From the NCBI GenBank assembly GCA_015039465.1, contig MU130624.1, positions 349,114 through 385,579 on the forward strand: a stretch of DNA of 36,466 bases, read 5' to 3'. A program made the translations under genes and the position numbers. This document shows positions 20,150-29,865 of the stretch, piece by piece. Below the pieces are notes generated by a model. It made no database searches. It was not told where the DNA came from and saw only the letters and a list, made by a program, of their open reading frames with translations. Within the stretch, counting starts at the first letter, position 1. Each line of letters begins with the position of its first letter. Source of the stretch: Phlegmacium glaucopus (taxonomy: Eukaryota; Basidiomycota; Agaricomycetes; Agaricales; Cortinariaceae).

Positions 20150-20593
20150 CCGCGCCCCTAAAACCGTGTCAGAAACTTCTTATGTAATCTTCGGAGCTTC
20201 AATTATCGTCGCGTCGAGTGGACGCGACGGGGTGGATATTTTGCGACGTTTTATATGCAAGGGATATGGAATTAGTTTAAAGAATATCGGGTGAAATTTT
20301 CGTCCTGAGCGGCTGAGTTCTCGTTGTCGATTTCGTTCCTGTGGGTCAGACGAGAGAAAGTACCTTACATAATCATTGAGATTGCCTCGAACTGCTCACC
20401 CATTTGCCTAACTCTTCCACATCAGCTCATAAGCCCCTAAATTTTTACAACAATGATTATTGTGATCTCTTAAAAGTCTTGTTCTCTAAATTTTATCCAA
20501 CAACCACTTCCTCGTTCAGAAAAACGCCTGCGACCAGATTTTCAAAGTCCGAAGATTACATAACAACTTTCTGACACGGTTCGGAGGGCGCGG
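20150..20593. mobile_element. 444-bp MITE with 46-bp terminal inverted repeats and TA duplication
   Basis: The left end CCGCGCCCCTAAAACCGTGT and the reverse complement of the right end, CCGCGCCCTCCGAACCGTGT, align over about 46 bp (through TATGTAATCTTCGGA) with roughly six mismatches. TA dinucleotides flank both ends (20148-20149 and 20594-20595), as expected for a TA-targeting (Tc1/mariner-like) family. No transposase is inside. It contains a perfect 9-bp-arm hairpin at 20207-20229 (CGTCGCGTC / GACGCGACG, loop GAGTG). Confidence 0.8.
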
Positions 20594-20939
20594 TAAACAA
20601 CAGACTTCATATATCGTGATCCGTAGGGCACATCACATATATCGAAGTCTGGCTAGGAGAGACTAGGAGTCTAGAGCTTGGGCAAGAGTGTGAAATTCCT
20701 CGGGCGCAACATGCACCTGTCTTTTTGCCAGTGTGGAGGCCCGGGTATCAACCCTGTCACGGTCCGCGTGACTTTGGCATCACATGTACCGATGTCACTG
20801 TCAGAGGCGTTCCTTCCTTCATATTCATCCCGAGATGGTTTGGGGTATATCCTCTTTTCTTGTAAATTCCCAATTGCATTCAAAAAGTGATAATCTAACA
20901 CTTAACAAAGCTGTTATTACCCCCAGAGCTCAAACATCA

Positions 20940-21025
20940 TAGTCAGATGGCTGTTTATGTAATCGAGAGTATCTCTTGTTTCCAACTCTCATCACATCGC
21001 TCACCGCAACTCACTGTTCAACGAT
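20940..21025 (+). promoter_or_regulatory. 5' flank of NLR copy B, shared with copy A
   Basis: Eighty-six bp match the flank of copy A with a few substitutions (GTAATCGAGAGTATCTC versus GTAATCGAGCGTATCTT) and then diverge abruptly at 20940. The conserved edge marks one breakpoint of the inverted duplication. Confidence 0.5.
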
Positions 21026-23908
21026 ATGAAGCGCATTTTTAAGAAAATTTTCAAGAAGAAATCAAAACATTCGTCTCTGACCATCAACGATGCTCTGGCA
21101 CGGGGTTCAAGCTCTGAACCAGCAACTTCGTCGTCGACCACCATAGCAAGCACTGCTGATCGCATGCTATCCGTTCCCGCTAATGCTGCGGCTGCAAGCG
21201 CACAAGATAGTCAAGTCGCTGGCGTGACCGTGAGCGTTCAACTTCGCCCATCGCATGCTTAAGCATTAAACTATCGTCATTGATCAGGCTACTGATGACC
21301 TAGTCTCTACTTCGGTCTCCGCTTTGGCGATCAATGAGCAAGATGTAAGCATTCCAGCCGCTAGCGTTACTGTGAACGTTCAACTTCTCCCATTCCATCC
21401 TTAAGCATTTAACTATTGTCATCGATCAGACCGCCCATAACCTAGGCTCTACTTCGGTTTCCATTTTGCCGATCAATGATCTTGTTCCTGTAAGCATTCC
21501 AGTTGCTAGCGTTACTGTGAGCCTTCAACTCAGTCCATCATATCCATCACTACTCAATCATCCTCGTCGATCAGAGTGACCATGAACTCCAAGTCTCTGC
21601 TTCGGTTTCCGCTCTGGCCGTTGCTCCTGTAGCCCATCCGGAAGGAAATCCACCCTCGCCGGATGCCGTAAACCAAACCAAACTGGGATCTATAGAATCG
21701 GAACAAAATCCCTCAGTGAGTCGCTTACACAATGTGTTCTCAGCTTTCACTGATAATCAGCAGACTCAGTATTCTGGTCCCTTTGAGAATGCCCGGACTG
21801 TGTTCATCACGGGTGGTACTTTTGTAAGTCGTTTTCGTAAGCTGTGTAAATGATTTAACAATAATTTGTCTACCAGTATCATATTGTCAACAATTTCCCT
21901 GCCGGTACCAGTGAACAGCAGATGAAGATTCCTGTATCTGAGAAACTACTCTCCAGTTTATTCTTTACTGGACGGAAAGAGGAACTTGACAAGCTTGGGA
22001 AGATTTTTGTTTGTTGTGCTAATAGTGGACTGATGCCAAGACGCTCTTGTCTCCTCTGGGGAACAGGAGGCATTGGAAAGACTCAGATCTGTCTTAAGTT
22101 CACAGAAGCAATGTCTGGCAGGTAAGCATTTTCATATTACCATTCACAACACTGGATTCATTCCTTGCTCCAGTTTTTCACATGTGTTCTGGGTTGATGC
22201 CTCTTCTTATGAGAGCATTACTATATCTCTCAAGGGTATATCTAGCATTCCTGCTGCACAAGCTTCTGGTATGGATGGCTCAGTTGAGTCTGTCCTCCAG
22301 TGGATATCTCATATTCAAGGGGAATGGTTGATTATCTTTGATAATGCTGGTGATCCTCCTCCAGAGGTGATGGCCAAGTTCATTCCCCCAGGTAACAGAG
22401 GTAATATTCTGATTACCAGCCAAAACAGATCTGTAGGAAGGATCATAGGCTTTGAGAATGTGATTGAGATCAATGAAATGGAGGAGCCAGATGCTATAGA
22501 TCTACTTCTCAGGGCTAGCTATTTGGATCATTCACCTGAGCATATGCAAGCTGCCAAAAGTATTGTGACTGAACTTGGTGGCATTCCTCTTGCTGTTGAT
22601 CATGCTGGTGCTTATATTGATGCTGGGAAATGTGATATCAATGAATATCTGACCCAATTGTCCTTGCACCGTCAGACTCTTATGTCAGATGGTATATTCA
22701 CAGGAGCATCAAATTATAATCAAACAGTGTATGGGACTTGGGATCTATCTTTTAAAGAAATCGAAAAGAGAGCTGGTGGACAGTCCACAGCTGGAGATGT
22801 ACAAGCAGCCCAGGCTGCAATCCTAATTCTTCAAATATGTGCTTTCTATCATCATAGCAATATTTCTAGAGACATATTCAGATCTGCTGCAGAGGAGACT
22901 ATAAAACATGTTGTTAGTAGTGGCATAGCAGAAAAGATACCTCTGGCAGTCACTTCACTGGATCATACTCTGCTTGACCTGAAAAAGGATGGTCACTGGG
23001 ATGAATTCATGTTTGGACAAGGGATTAGTGTCCTTTTCTCATTCTCCTTGATGAAAAGGGGACAATCACCTAATATATTTTCTGTTCATCCTCTGGTACA
23101 CAACTGGAGTCGGGAGAGAATGTCGGAATCTGAGCAGCAAGGAATGTGTCAGATGGGAAGCATAATTTTGTCCTGTGCAATTCCACAGAGATTTTCAAGT
23201 CAGGATTATGCACTGCGACGGTTGATTTTTCCACATATTAAGGCAAATGAGTTACATAGAAGGCAGATAGAAGATATTGAGCAGTACTATGATGATAAAT
23301 GGAGCAATTTTTCACTAGTAATGGGGGAGAGTGGTGACTGGGACAATGCAGAGCAGCTGAAGGTTCAAGTTGTGGACATGAGGAAGAAGCTGCTTGGTGC
23401 AGAACATCCACGCACTCTCAATGGTATGACAAATCTAGCAGACACATACAGGAATCAGGGAAGGTGGAATGAGGCAGAGCAGCTGGAGGTTCAAGTTATG
23501 GACATGAGGAAGAAGCTGCATGGTGCAGAACATCCAGGGACCCTCAACAGTATGGCACATCTAGCAAGTACATACAGCAATCAGGGAAGGTGGAATGAGG
23601 CAGAGCAGCTGGACATTCAAGTTATGGACATGAGGAAGAAGCTGCTTGGTGCAGAGCATCCAGACACCCTCAACAGTATGGCAAATCTAGCAAATACATA
23701 CAGATATCAGGGAAGGTGGAATGAAGCAGAGCAGCTGGAGGTTCAAGTTATAGACATGAGGAAGAAGCTGCTTAGTGCAGAACATCCAGACACCCTCAAC
23801 AGTATGGCAAATCTAGCAAACACATTCAGAAATCAGGGCAGGTGGAATGAGGCAGAGAAATTGGAGCTTGAAGTTGTAACTACAGGGAAGAGACTAGACA
23901 GAGACTAA
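21026..23908 (+). CDS. NB-ARC/TPR STAND (NLR-like) receptor, copy B; intact
   Basis: Six exons: 21026-21229, 21288-21371, 21430-21516, 21575-21823, 21877-22121, 22174-23908. They total 2604 nt and 867 residues. Introns are 58, 58, 58, 53 and 52 nt with GT-AG ends. Residues 1-68: basic start MKRIFKKIFKKK and a Ser/Ala-rich stretch. 69-125: two mini-exon repeats. 126-208: linker ending TVFITGGTF. 209-268: YHIVNNFPAGTSEQQ and FFTGRKEELDKL, an N-terminal part of the NB-ARC. Walker A GTGGIGKT 270-277, Walker B 341-347, ILITSQN 368-374, GGIPLA 425-430, MHD-like VHPLVHNW 594-601. Four 42-residue TPRs 680-847 and a capping half-repeat ending KRLDRD. STAND proteins of this design act as ATP-switched sensors with the repeats binding ligand; the ligand and output are unknown. 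No classical effector domain precedes the NB-ARC. The G-G-T-F-x-x-I/V-x-N-N motif resembles the strand-forming segment seen upstream of NACHT domains in this class; an amyloid-type signalling role is speculative. Confidence 0.9.
21230..21574 (+). repeat. Tandem intron+mini-exon array, two phase-0 exons (copy B)
   Basis: Two units: an 84-nt type-a exon (21288-21371, STSVSALAINEQD) and an 87-nt type-b exon (21430-21516, STSVSILPINDLVP), each bounded by introns of exactly 58 nt. The layout is the same as in copy A, but with two exons instead of six. The first donor is GTGAGC, the second GTGAAC and the third GTGAGC. Confidence 0.85.
23342..23845 (+). repeat. 126-bp TPR-coding tandem repeat, 4 units (copy B)
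   Basis: Four exact 126-bp steps encode 42-residue TPRs with variable positions at LHGAEHPGT, LLGAEHPDT and LLSAEHPDT. A divergent half-unit (EAEKLELEVVTTGKRLDRD) closes the protein and is missing from copy A. Confidence 0.85.
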
Positions 23909-24402
23909 AATGGTCTAATCATCAAAATATAGTAGTGTTTGTACTCCACCTTGTTCACTTTCAATTGCATTATGCTTTGGAGCACAAACATAAATTCTAA
24001 TTTTTTTTGCAGAAAATTATAGAAGAGGTGCAGTCCATAACATATTTTGGAACTTTCATTTTTGACACCAAAAATTTAAAATACCCAGGCTCAGGGTTAA
24101 ATTTTTTGCTTTAAGGTCTTCTAAGGACTTCACTGATTCACACAGGTAGAGCTGTTTTTTATGCAGCTGTGTAGAGCTGTACAGTTCTTAACCACTGGTT
24201 TTTCTGATGTACTATGAGTTCTTTACTCTCCCTCACCTAATCCACATGGAGTCTGAGTAGTCCATGCGGAGTCCAAGCAATTTTTTTGGCAGAAGGACCA
24301 GCCAAATTTCTGTTCCTAGTCCAATTGGAGTCCGGGTGGACTCCTAGCATCTGCTCAGACTCCACACGGACTCTGCTCAGACTAAACTCAGACTCTGCAC
24401 AG
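23909..24402. other. Non-coding 3' flank of NLR copy B with a GAGTCC word repeat
   Basis: AT-rich DNA without a gene. From 24246 to 24402 the words GAGTCC/GGACTC and CAGACTC recur about ten times in both orientations (GGAGTCCGGGTGGACTCC, GCTCAGACTCCACACGGACT, CTCAGACTCTGC). The block ends exactly at the inverted-repeat element that starts at 24403. Confidence 0.6.
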
Positions 24403-25786
24403 TATCGCGCACCAATACTGATTGGTAGCATGAGAACAAAGCTTAACAGTTGCCATCATGAAAATAAGCGGACTTTGAATTCCCATACCTATTTTGGAAG
24501 TAGCCCTGAATCGTGTCCCTGGTCCACAAATCATTTGTTTGATGTTATCATCCTCATCACTCATCATATTCTCAATGTCTCACACTATGCTGTCTATCAT
24601 TTACACTATTGACATGCTCCTAAACATCTACCATCCTTTTGTTCCTTGGCCAGCTATTCAACAAAGCAATCAATCTACTATTCACATTGGTCATTGGCTC
24701 GTGTTTGATCATATCTTTGGCCCATCATTTCAAGAACAGCCCCTTTATGGACGCATCAACTACATCTCCCATTATGTAAAAGGCTTTGTCATTGTTGTTG
24801 TGGCTATGGACCCACAAGTCTTCCCCTCAGCTATCTACCTTGCCATACCTTGCTCCTGGATCACACTCAGTCCCCTATCCTTGATTATCTACCTCTTATC
24901 TTATCATTCACTGCCAAAACCAACATTCACGCAGTACCTGAAGCCTTCCCACCCTCTTTATGACAATTTAGGAAGTCCAGGAGGATCACGACTAAGCAGG
25001 AGTTGCAGATGAATCAGCAGCAGAGGATTATTCTCACAGAGTGTCAAGTGTTATCAAGGCTGCACATCATGGGATCATGGGCAAGTAGTATTTTCTCAGG
25101 AACAAGGCTGCGCCTTTCAAGTGTTGACTCAGGACCTTTCACATTTTTGATATGACCACATGCCTATGGAGTTGATATATTTTTGCTATTGGACTATGTA
25201 CACTGCCTTCTCTTCTTTTCTCTCACACTTTGACACTTTACGTTCCTTCTTCTTTTCCATTGTTCTTTTCTTCTCACAGCTGTCCTCTCTTCATCATTCT
25301 TCCTTTGACAGTGTGTACTTCTTTCCCTTTTATTATTCTACATAGCCTCATCCTTAGGGTATAAATACTGCTCTTTGTACCAGGATAGGTAGTTCCCTCC
25401 AATTCATTCTTACTCCCCAACAGATGTAGCTGATGTGTCCATAAAGGGGCCATTCTTGAAATGATAGGCCAAAGATACAATCAAACGCAAGCCAATGACC
25501 AATGCGAATAGTAGATTGATCACTTTGTTGAATAGCTAGCCAAGGAACAAATGGATGGTAGATGTTTAGGAGCATGTTGATAGTGTAAATGATAGAGAGC
25601 ATAGTGTGAGACATTGAGAATATGATGAGCGATGAGGATGATAATGTCAAACAAATGATTTGTTGACCAGGAACACGATTCAGGGCTGCTTCCAAAACAG
25701 GCAAGTGAATTCAAAGTCCGCTTATTTTCATGATGGCAACTCTTAAGCTTTCTTCTCACACTACCAATCAGTATTGGTGCGCGATA
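24403..25786. mobile_element. 1384-bp element with 363-bp terminal inverted repeats (copy 2)
   Basis: The left arm 24403-24765 (TATCGCGCACCAATACTGAT...) and right arm 25424-25786 (...ATCAGTATTGGTGCGCGATA) are inverted copies over their full length with scattered C/T and G/A changes. The middle (24766-25423) continues the sequence found in copy 1, including a TATAAATACTGCTC motif near 25362 and the edge TTACTCCCCAACAG at 25410-25423. The left arm plus middle equals copy 1; the right arm is an added inverted copy of the first 363 bp. No transposase frame is convincing. A TSD is not clear: TA at both tips or imperfect GCAC words are the only candidates. Confidence 0.75.
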
Positions 25787-25853
25787 GCACTTCTGTAGGA
25801 AGCTTGTGATGGGACGTCACATGGTGACAGAGGGTGTCAGGTAGTGCCGTATA

Positions 25854-26130
25854 GTGTTGTTGAGGCTGGCTTGAGCAATTTTAGTATTTTGCAAATAACA
25901 TGACACCATGTACTTTGATTGCTTAGTGTTGGGAGATGACCCCCTGGCTTATAGGGTCCTCTATATGTGTAAATATCTATAGAATTTTATGGGATTTATT
26001 AGAATTGATATTTACACATATAAAGGACCCTATAAGCTGGGGGGTCATCTCCCAACACTAAGCAATCAAAGTACATGGTGTCATGTTATTTGCAAAATAC
26101 TAAAATTTCTCCAGCCAGCCTCAACAACAC
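25854..26130. mobile_element. 277-bp fold-back MITE with TA duplication
   Basis: GTGTTGTTGAGGCTGGCT at 25854 is matched by AGCCAGCCTCAACAACAC ending at 26130, and the inverted match runs inward for about 120 bp on each side to a ~30-bp AT-rich loop near 25977-26006. TA flanks both ends (25852-25853 and 26131-26132). The element would form one almost perfect hairpin. Confidence 0.85.
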
Positions 26131-26559
26131 TAGTGCTGTAGGCCTAGGCGATAATGTAGGGTTGTTGTATGATGGGTGAGATTGAGGTGATGGGTGGTGT
26201 TATGTGTAGACTGACACAATCGGGAGTTGGTGGTTCAGTTGAAAATCAGGTGTCCCCTAACATCAAGGTTTCCATCAGTGATGTCAAATACATCTCTATA
26301 AAAGAAGAGTTAGAAAGTATCATGGTCAGCATTTGGTGCAAGGTAAGCATACCAAGGAGGTGGTTTTGTAATGGTGTAGCTATAACCTTTTCCCCTTCTT
26401 TGCCTTCATGTTTCAAAATTATCCATTTGTAGGCTTCATGCATGTCCAATTCACAAAGGCAAGGGCATGTTTGTGTGATTTCCCTGAGCATCTCATGCAA
26501 CTCCCATTTCTTGCCATTTACAGTGCATTTCCATGAAATACTCAAAGATTTGAGAAGTG
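26131..26559. other. Possible 5' exons of the DUF6698-type gene; not resolved
   Basis: Two GT-AG intron-like segments occur: GTAAGCATACC at 26342 to TTGTAG at 26433, and an AG after CATTTAC at 26522. Short open pieces lie between them. They may be exons upstream of the DUF6698-type gene, but no motif confirms it. Confidence 0.3.
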
Positions 26560-28080
26560 TGGGAGAAGATCAGTCAATGTCCTAATCATCATTCAATGCT
26601 AAAAGTGACCTTAGTGATGATGATCAGATAGACTGTGTTAGTTGGTCAATGAATGTGATGCATGATTCCAATAATGGAGTCATTGACATTAGTGAATGTG
26701 AATGGCTGTGCTTCCTCTATCCTGAAGGTACTAGTCCAGATGTTGAGGATGATTTAGCTGGTCTCTTTCAAGGGTATCTGCTACCAAGGGTAAGTCATAG
26801 TACTTTTTATATATACAAGACTAATTAATGTTTTGAAGGTCTTCCAACAAATATTTACTGGCCCAAGGCCAGCATTAGATCCTGGTGCTGCAAAGGGGGG
26901 TTGTTCATGCAAGGCTCACTTGCACAACCTGATGGAGGTGCTTCCTCATACCATAGCATATACCTATGTTATAGTAAGTTTTGATACTTGTTTATTTTGT
27001 TCAATGCTGACTTTAGCTCCAGACCCATATTGCCTTATGAGGTTTAGGCTAGACCATCAATGATGGTAATTTTGAGTACAGAGTATTTTACCAAAATATT
27101 GTAAAGATGTTTGAGGAGGACCTGGATGACCCTTGGGTCAAGGAAACTCTAGCATGGTGGAATGAGTACATCCCTTCCCCAGTTGTTTACATTTTTCTAT
27201 TTATTTACTATTTTACTTCCAGACAGGTTCCTGGCCTCCCTCATGCCGCTGCTGGGACTGGCAGAAAAACCAAAATGAGCAAAAGTAATATTATAGGCTG
27301 AATAATGGACCCTCTTGCAAGATGTGCAGCTCAATGTGCTGCTAAAATGGCCCACAACACTACACATCCCACCTCACCATCTCTGAGTCTCTGTTAAGTT
27401 TAAAACAAGGAAGTCACGTCGGAGTTACTCCGGAACAGACGGAACGGAACCGGAACAGTAACCTGGAAAGGACGTTGGCCTCAGCGTGTGTGCTGTGCCG
27501 CCCAGCTCCTATGGTGTCCTGATTTCGGAACGGAAGAAGAAGTAATAAGACGGAAGACCTCAGTGACTTAGAGGACAAACAAGAGGAGGAAACAAAGTTG
27601 ATATTCGAACTAAGGGAAAACATACAAGTTCGAGTACTTTAAATATAAAAGGAATTGCAACCGAAATATAGAATATAAATATAAGTGCTGCGTTCTGCTC
27701 CCGGAAAAGGTCCTGCATTCTTGGGTGAATAATCCATGGCTGGTGTGCTGACTGATAGTGGGAAAGTGATGACAAAGGAATAGTTGTTATGACAAAGGTG
27801 TGGTAAGGTGTTCGGGATGTCGTCGGAAGAGTCGGAGTGATACGGAGAAGTCTCGGAGTCGGACGTAGGAGGAGTAGAGTCGGAGACAAGGGAAAGTACT
27901 GGAACGGAGTACGGACTACCGGAAACAACTCCGTCGGAGTCGGACCGGAGTAACGTGTGATGGAATGTAACAGTCTCTTGACAGACAGATACCAGTCTGT
28001 TGCCAATGATGAAGCTACATCTCTCACACCAGCCTTCAAGGATATGGCCCATTCAGTGGCTGAATTGCCTTTGCGCTCTC
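26560..28080 (+). pseudogene. DUF6698-type gene, 5' and middle part, interrupted by a solo LTR
   Basis: Exons read 26560-26789, 26839-26973, 27017-27184 and 27227-27391, continuing beyond the solo LTR at 27978-28080. Diagnostic segments are VIDISECEWLCFLYPEG, VFQQIFTGPRPAL, HNLMEVLPHTIAY, DGNFEYRVFYQNIVKMF, DPWVKETLAWWNEYIP and KTKMSKSNIIG, which I recognise as the Agaricomycete DUF6698 pattern (function unknown; multicopy). Introns of 49, 43 and 42 nt separate them. In-frame stops at TGA 27038-27040, TAG 27050-27052 and TGA 27299-27301 show decay. If the solo LTR and one GTCTC copy are ignored, the frame continues into LLTDRYQSVANDEA up to the Gypsy insertion at 28080. Confidence 0.7.
27392..27972. 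mobile_element. Solo LTR, 581 bp, TSD GTCTC
   Basis: It starts TGTTA (27392) and ends TAACA (27972), with GTCTC immediately before (27387-27391) and after (27973-27977). Just inside each end lies GTTACTCCGG (27424-27433) and its exact inverse CCGGAGTAAC (27944-27953). CGGAG/CGGAA words are dense throughout. No internal coding region is present, so it is a recombined single LTR sitting in the coding part of the DUF6698-type gene. Confidence 0.85.
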
Positions 28081-28506
28081 TGTTAGGGGACACCCGACTT
28101 CAACCCAAACCTCAACCTCAGAATCATACACCCCGCCTTTCCGATGACCTCCAACCTTCCATCCAACTCCGCTTCCGTCACTGGTTTTCTCCGGAACCCC
28201 GTAGTTCCGCTCCAACTCCAATCCTCCGTTTCACTCCGTCATTTTTCACATCACACCACCTCTTATTTAATTAATTAATTATTATCATATCATTCCTTTA
28301 ATTATTATCATATCATTCCTTTATTTATTTTATATCTCTGTTATGTCCATATTAGTACTTAAACACCCCCAGCCTAGCAGGGATCCCCATCCTTTCCTCT
28401 TTGGATCCCCTGCTAGGTAAGTCACTTGTAGATATCTTTTCTGAAATATTATTAACTTTGGATCCCCTGCTAGCTTGACTAAGTCAGTGTCGCAGTTGCC
28501 CTAACA
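28081..28506 (+). repeat. 5' LTR of the Gypsy element (426 bp)
   Basis: TGTTAGGG...CCCTAACA ends. The copy differs from the 3' LTR by a tandem duplication of about 28 bp (TTAATTATTATCATATCATTCC region, 28273-28320) and a 9-10 bp gap near 28245, plus scattered transitions. Both LTRs carry three GGATCCCC words (GGATCCCCATCC, GGATCCCCTGCTAG). Confidence 0.9.
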
Positions 28507-28615
28507 TTAGGAAAGGATCATCCTTTAACGGACCGAGTCCGGTCCGCACAGTGGAACGATAGTCCGATTTACAGCCCCCGATTTGGGCCAATCAGACTCC
28601 GTACACTCCCAGACC

Positions 28616-29797
28616 ATGGCTCCCTCCTTGTCTTCACAGCACGCATCTCCGAGCGGCTCCTTCCTATCAGCCATGGACGATGAACGCACCGCCCAGCTGG
28701 AAAGAGAAATCATCCTATTGCAAGCTTGGGACATCGAATACCAAAACAGATTTGACCGAATCATGGAGACAATCCATTGACTTGTTCCGAATGTACAATC
28801 ACCTGTACCACAACAAGAGGTTCCCTCCCAAACCAAAAACATACCCCGGACGTGCTCTGCAAGGCCAGCATTCCCAATGGAGTTTGATGGAGAATGATCC
28901 AAAGGAACAGCATTCCTTCACTCCTGCCAAATGTACATCCGGCTCTGTTCCAACGAATTCTTGGACAAGCAAACAAAAATTATCTGGGCCATGTCCTACA
29001 TGAAATCCGGAAGAGCATCAAAGTGGGCAGCTAGGGTATTCCGATGGGAAACGGACAACCCTGAGTCAACACGGTTCCTGGATTGGTCCGATTTCCGAGA
29101 CGACTTCAAAAAGGAGTTCTGTCCTGCAAATGCGGACTCGGTTGCCATCAACCAACTAGAATCAACTGGATATTTCCAGAAAACCCGGTCCTTGGAAGAA
29201 TATGTGGACAAATTCCAAGACCTAATCACGGATTCTGGATACACCGACCCGAAAACTATTGTAGTAAAATTCTGAAGAGGCCTGAATGCCCAGATTCAGA
29301 ACTCCATTGCTACAATGGCTTCCGGAAGACCGTCTGATACAGATCCGACGGGATGGTACAGAATGGCACGGACAGTAGACAAAAACCCAGCCACTAACGA
29401 GGCCTTCCAGTCAGCTTACAAAAGTCCAGCAGCAACCACTTCTCAACCAACTGGTACCACCACACTCCGGTTCAATCCATTGATTCTGCCACAAAGGAAC
29501 GCACACCTCGTACCAACTCCAGGAAACCCAGTACCTTTGGACATTGACGCAGCCCAAAAAGCAGGTTCTGTACCGCTGTCATGCTTCCGGTGCGGAGGCG
29601 TCAGACACATCGGCAGACATTGCGAAAAATGTTTCAATGTCCGAACAATGTCCATTGACAAACTCCATACTCTTTTGGAGTTCCGACTGGCCAAATACGA
29701 CAAGGTACCTGATCCGGAACCGACAGAACCTTCGGAGAATACTGTACACGAAAGTCAGACCGAAGATTTAAAGGATTTTTTCCAAAACAGCGAGTGA
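28616..29797 (+). pseudogene. Gypsy gag with CCHC knuckle and three in-frame TGA codons
   Basis: ATG 28616 (MAPSLSSQHASPS) opens a single frame to TGA 29795-29797, broken by TGA at 28778, 28895 and 29273. The first and the last two sit where the family has Arg-rich text (for example FDGE*SKGTAF and VKF*RGLN), so CGA-to-TGA is likely. Capsid-like segments include YIRLCSNEFLDKQTKI, SGRASKWAARVF, FRDDFKKEFCP and SLEEYVDKFQDLI. The nucleocapsid knuckle is CFRCGGVRHIGRHC (CX2CX4HX4C) at 29581-29624. The gag stop overlaps the pol frame, which lies in the -1 frame, consistent with a programmed -1 shift in the parent element. Confidence 0.9.
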
Positions 29798-29865
29798 ACT
29801 GCACACCCAAAAAAAAAAAAAAAAAAAAAAAAACTTTGCCAAAACAGCGAGTGAACTGCACGCCC
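29782..29865 (+). repeat. A25 tract flanked by a 27-bp direct duplication
   Basis: CCAAAACAGCGAGTGAACTG plus CAC and R-CCC at 29782-29808 recurs at 29839-29865 with one transition. Between the copies lie 25 A residues (29809-29833) and CTTTG. The net gain is 57 bp and keeps the frame. It looks like the footprint of a target-primed insertion that consisted almost only of a poly(A) tail with its long target duplication. Confidence 0.75.

Larger units (their letters stand above)
18067..20939. other. Unique spacer between the two NLR copies, with decayed coding traces and a MITE
   Basis: This 2.87-kb spacer separates the inverted duplicates and is not itself duplicated. I see no intact gene. Traces that look coding include a 45-codon frame at 18422-18559; a short hydrophobic stretch (RDSIIPASLLSVTIVAGTG) near 19135-19180; a GT-AG intron-like segment at ~19370-19426; and 19703-19970, where a frame starting FFKHPPFDQEDNFKK is broken by one TGA. 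These may be remnants of genes displaced by the duplication. A 444-bp MITE is listed separately. Confidence 0.45.

Noticed and set aside
24494..25012. 172-codon open frame with hydrophobic stretches, also present at 9143-9580
   Set aside because: It overlaps the inverted-repeat arm, and the two copies differ mostly by changes that alter residues, so there is no sign of protein constraint.
26246..26545. Minus-strand 99-codon frame
   Set aside because: It spans two plausible GT-AG introns on the plus strand and has no recognised motif.
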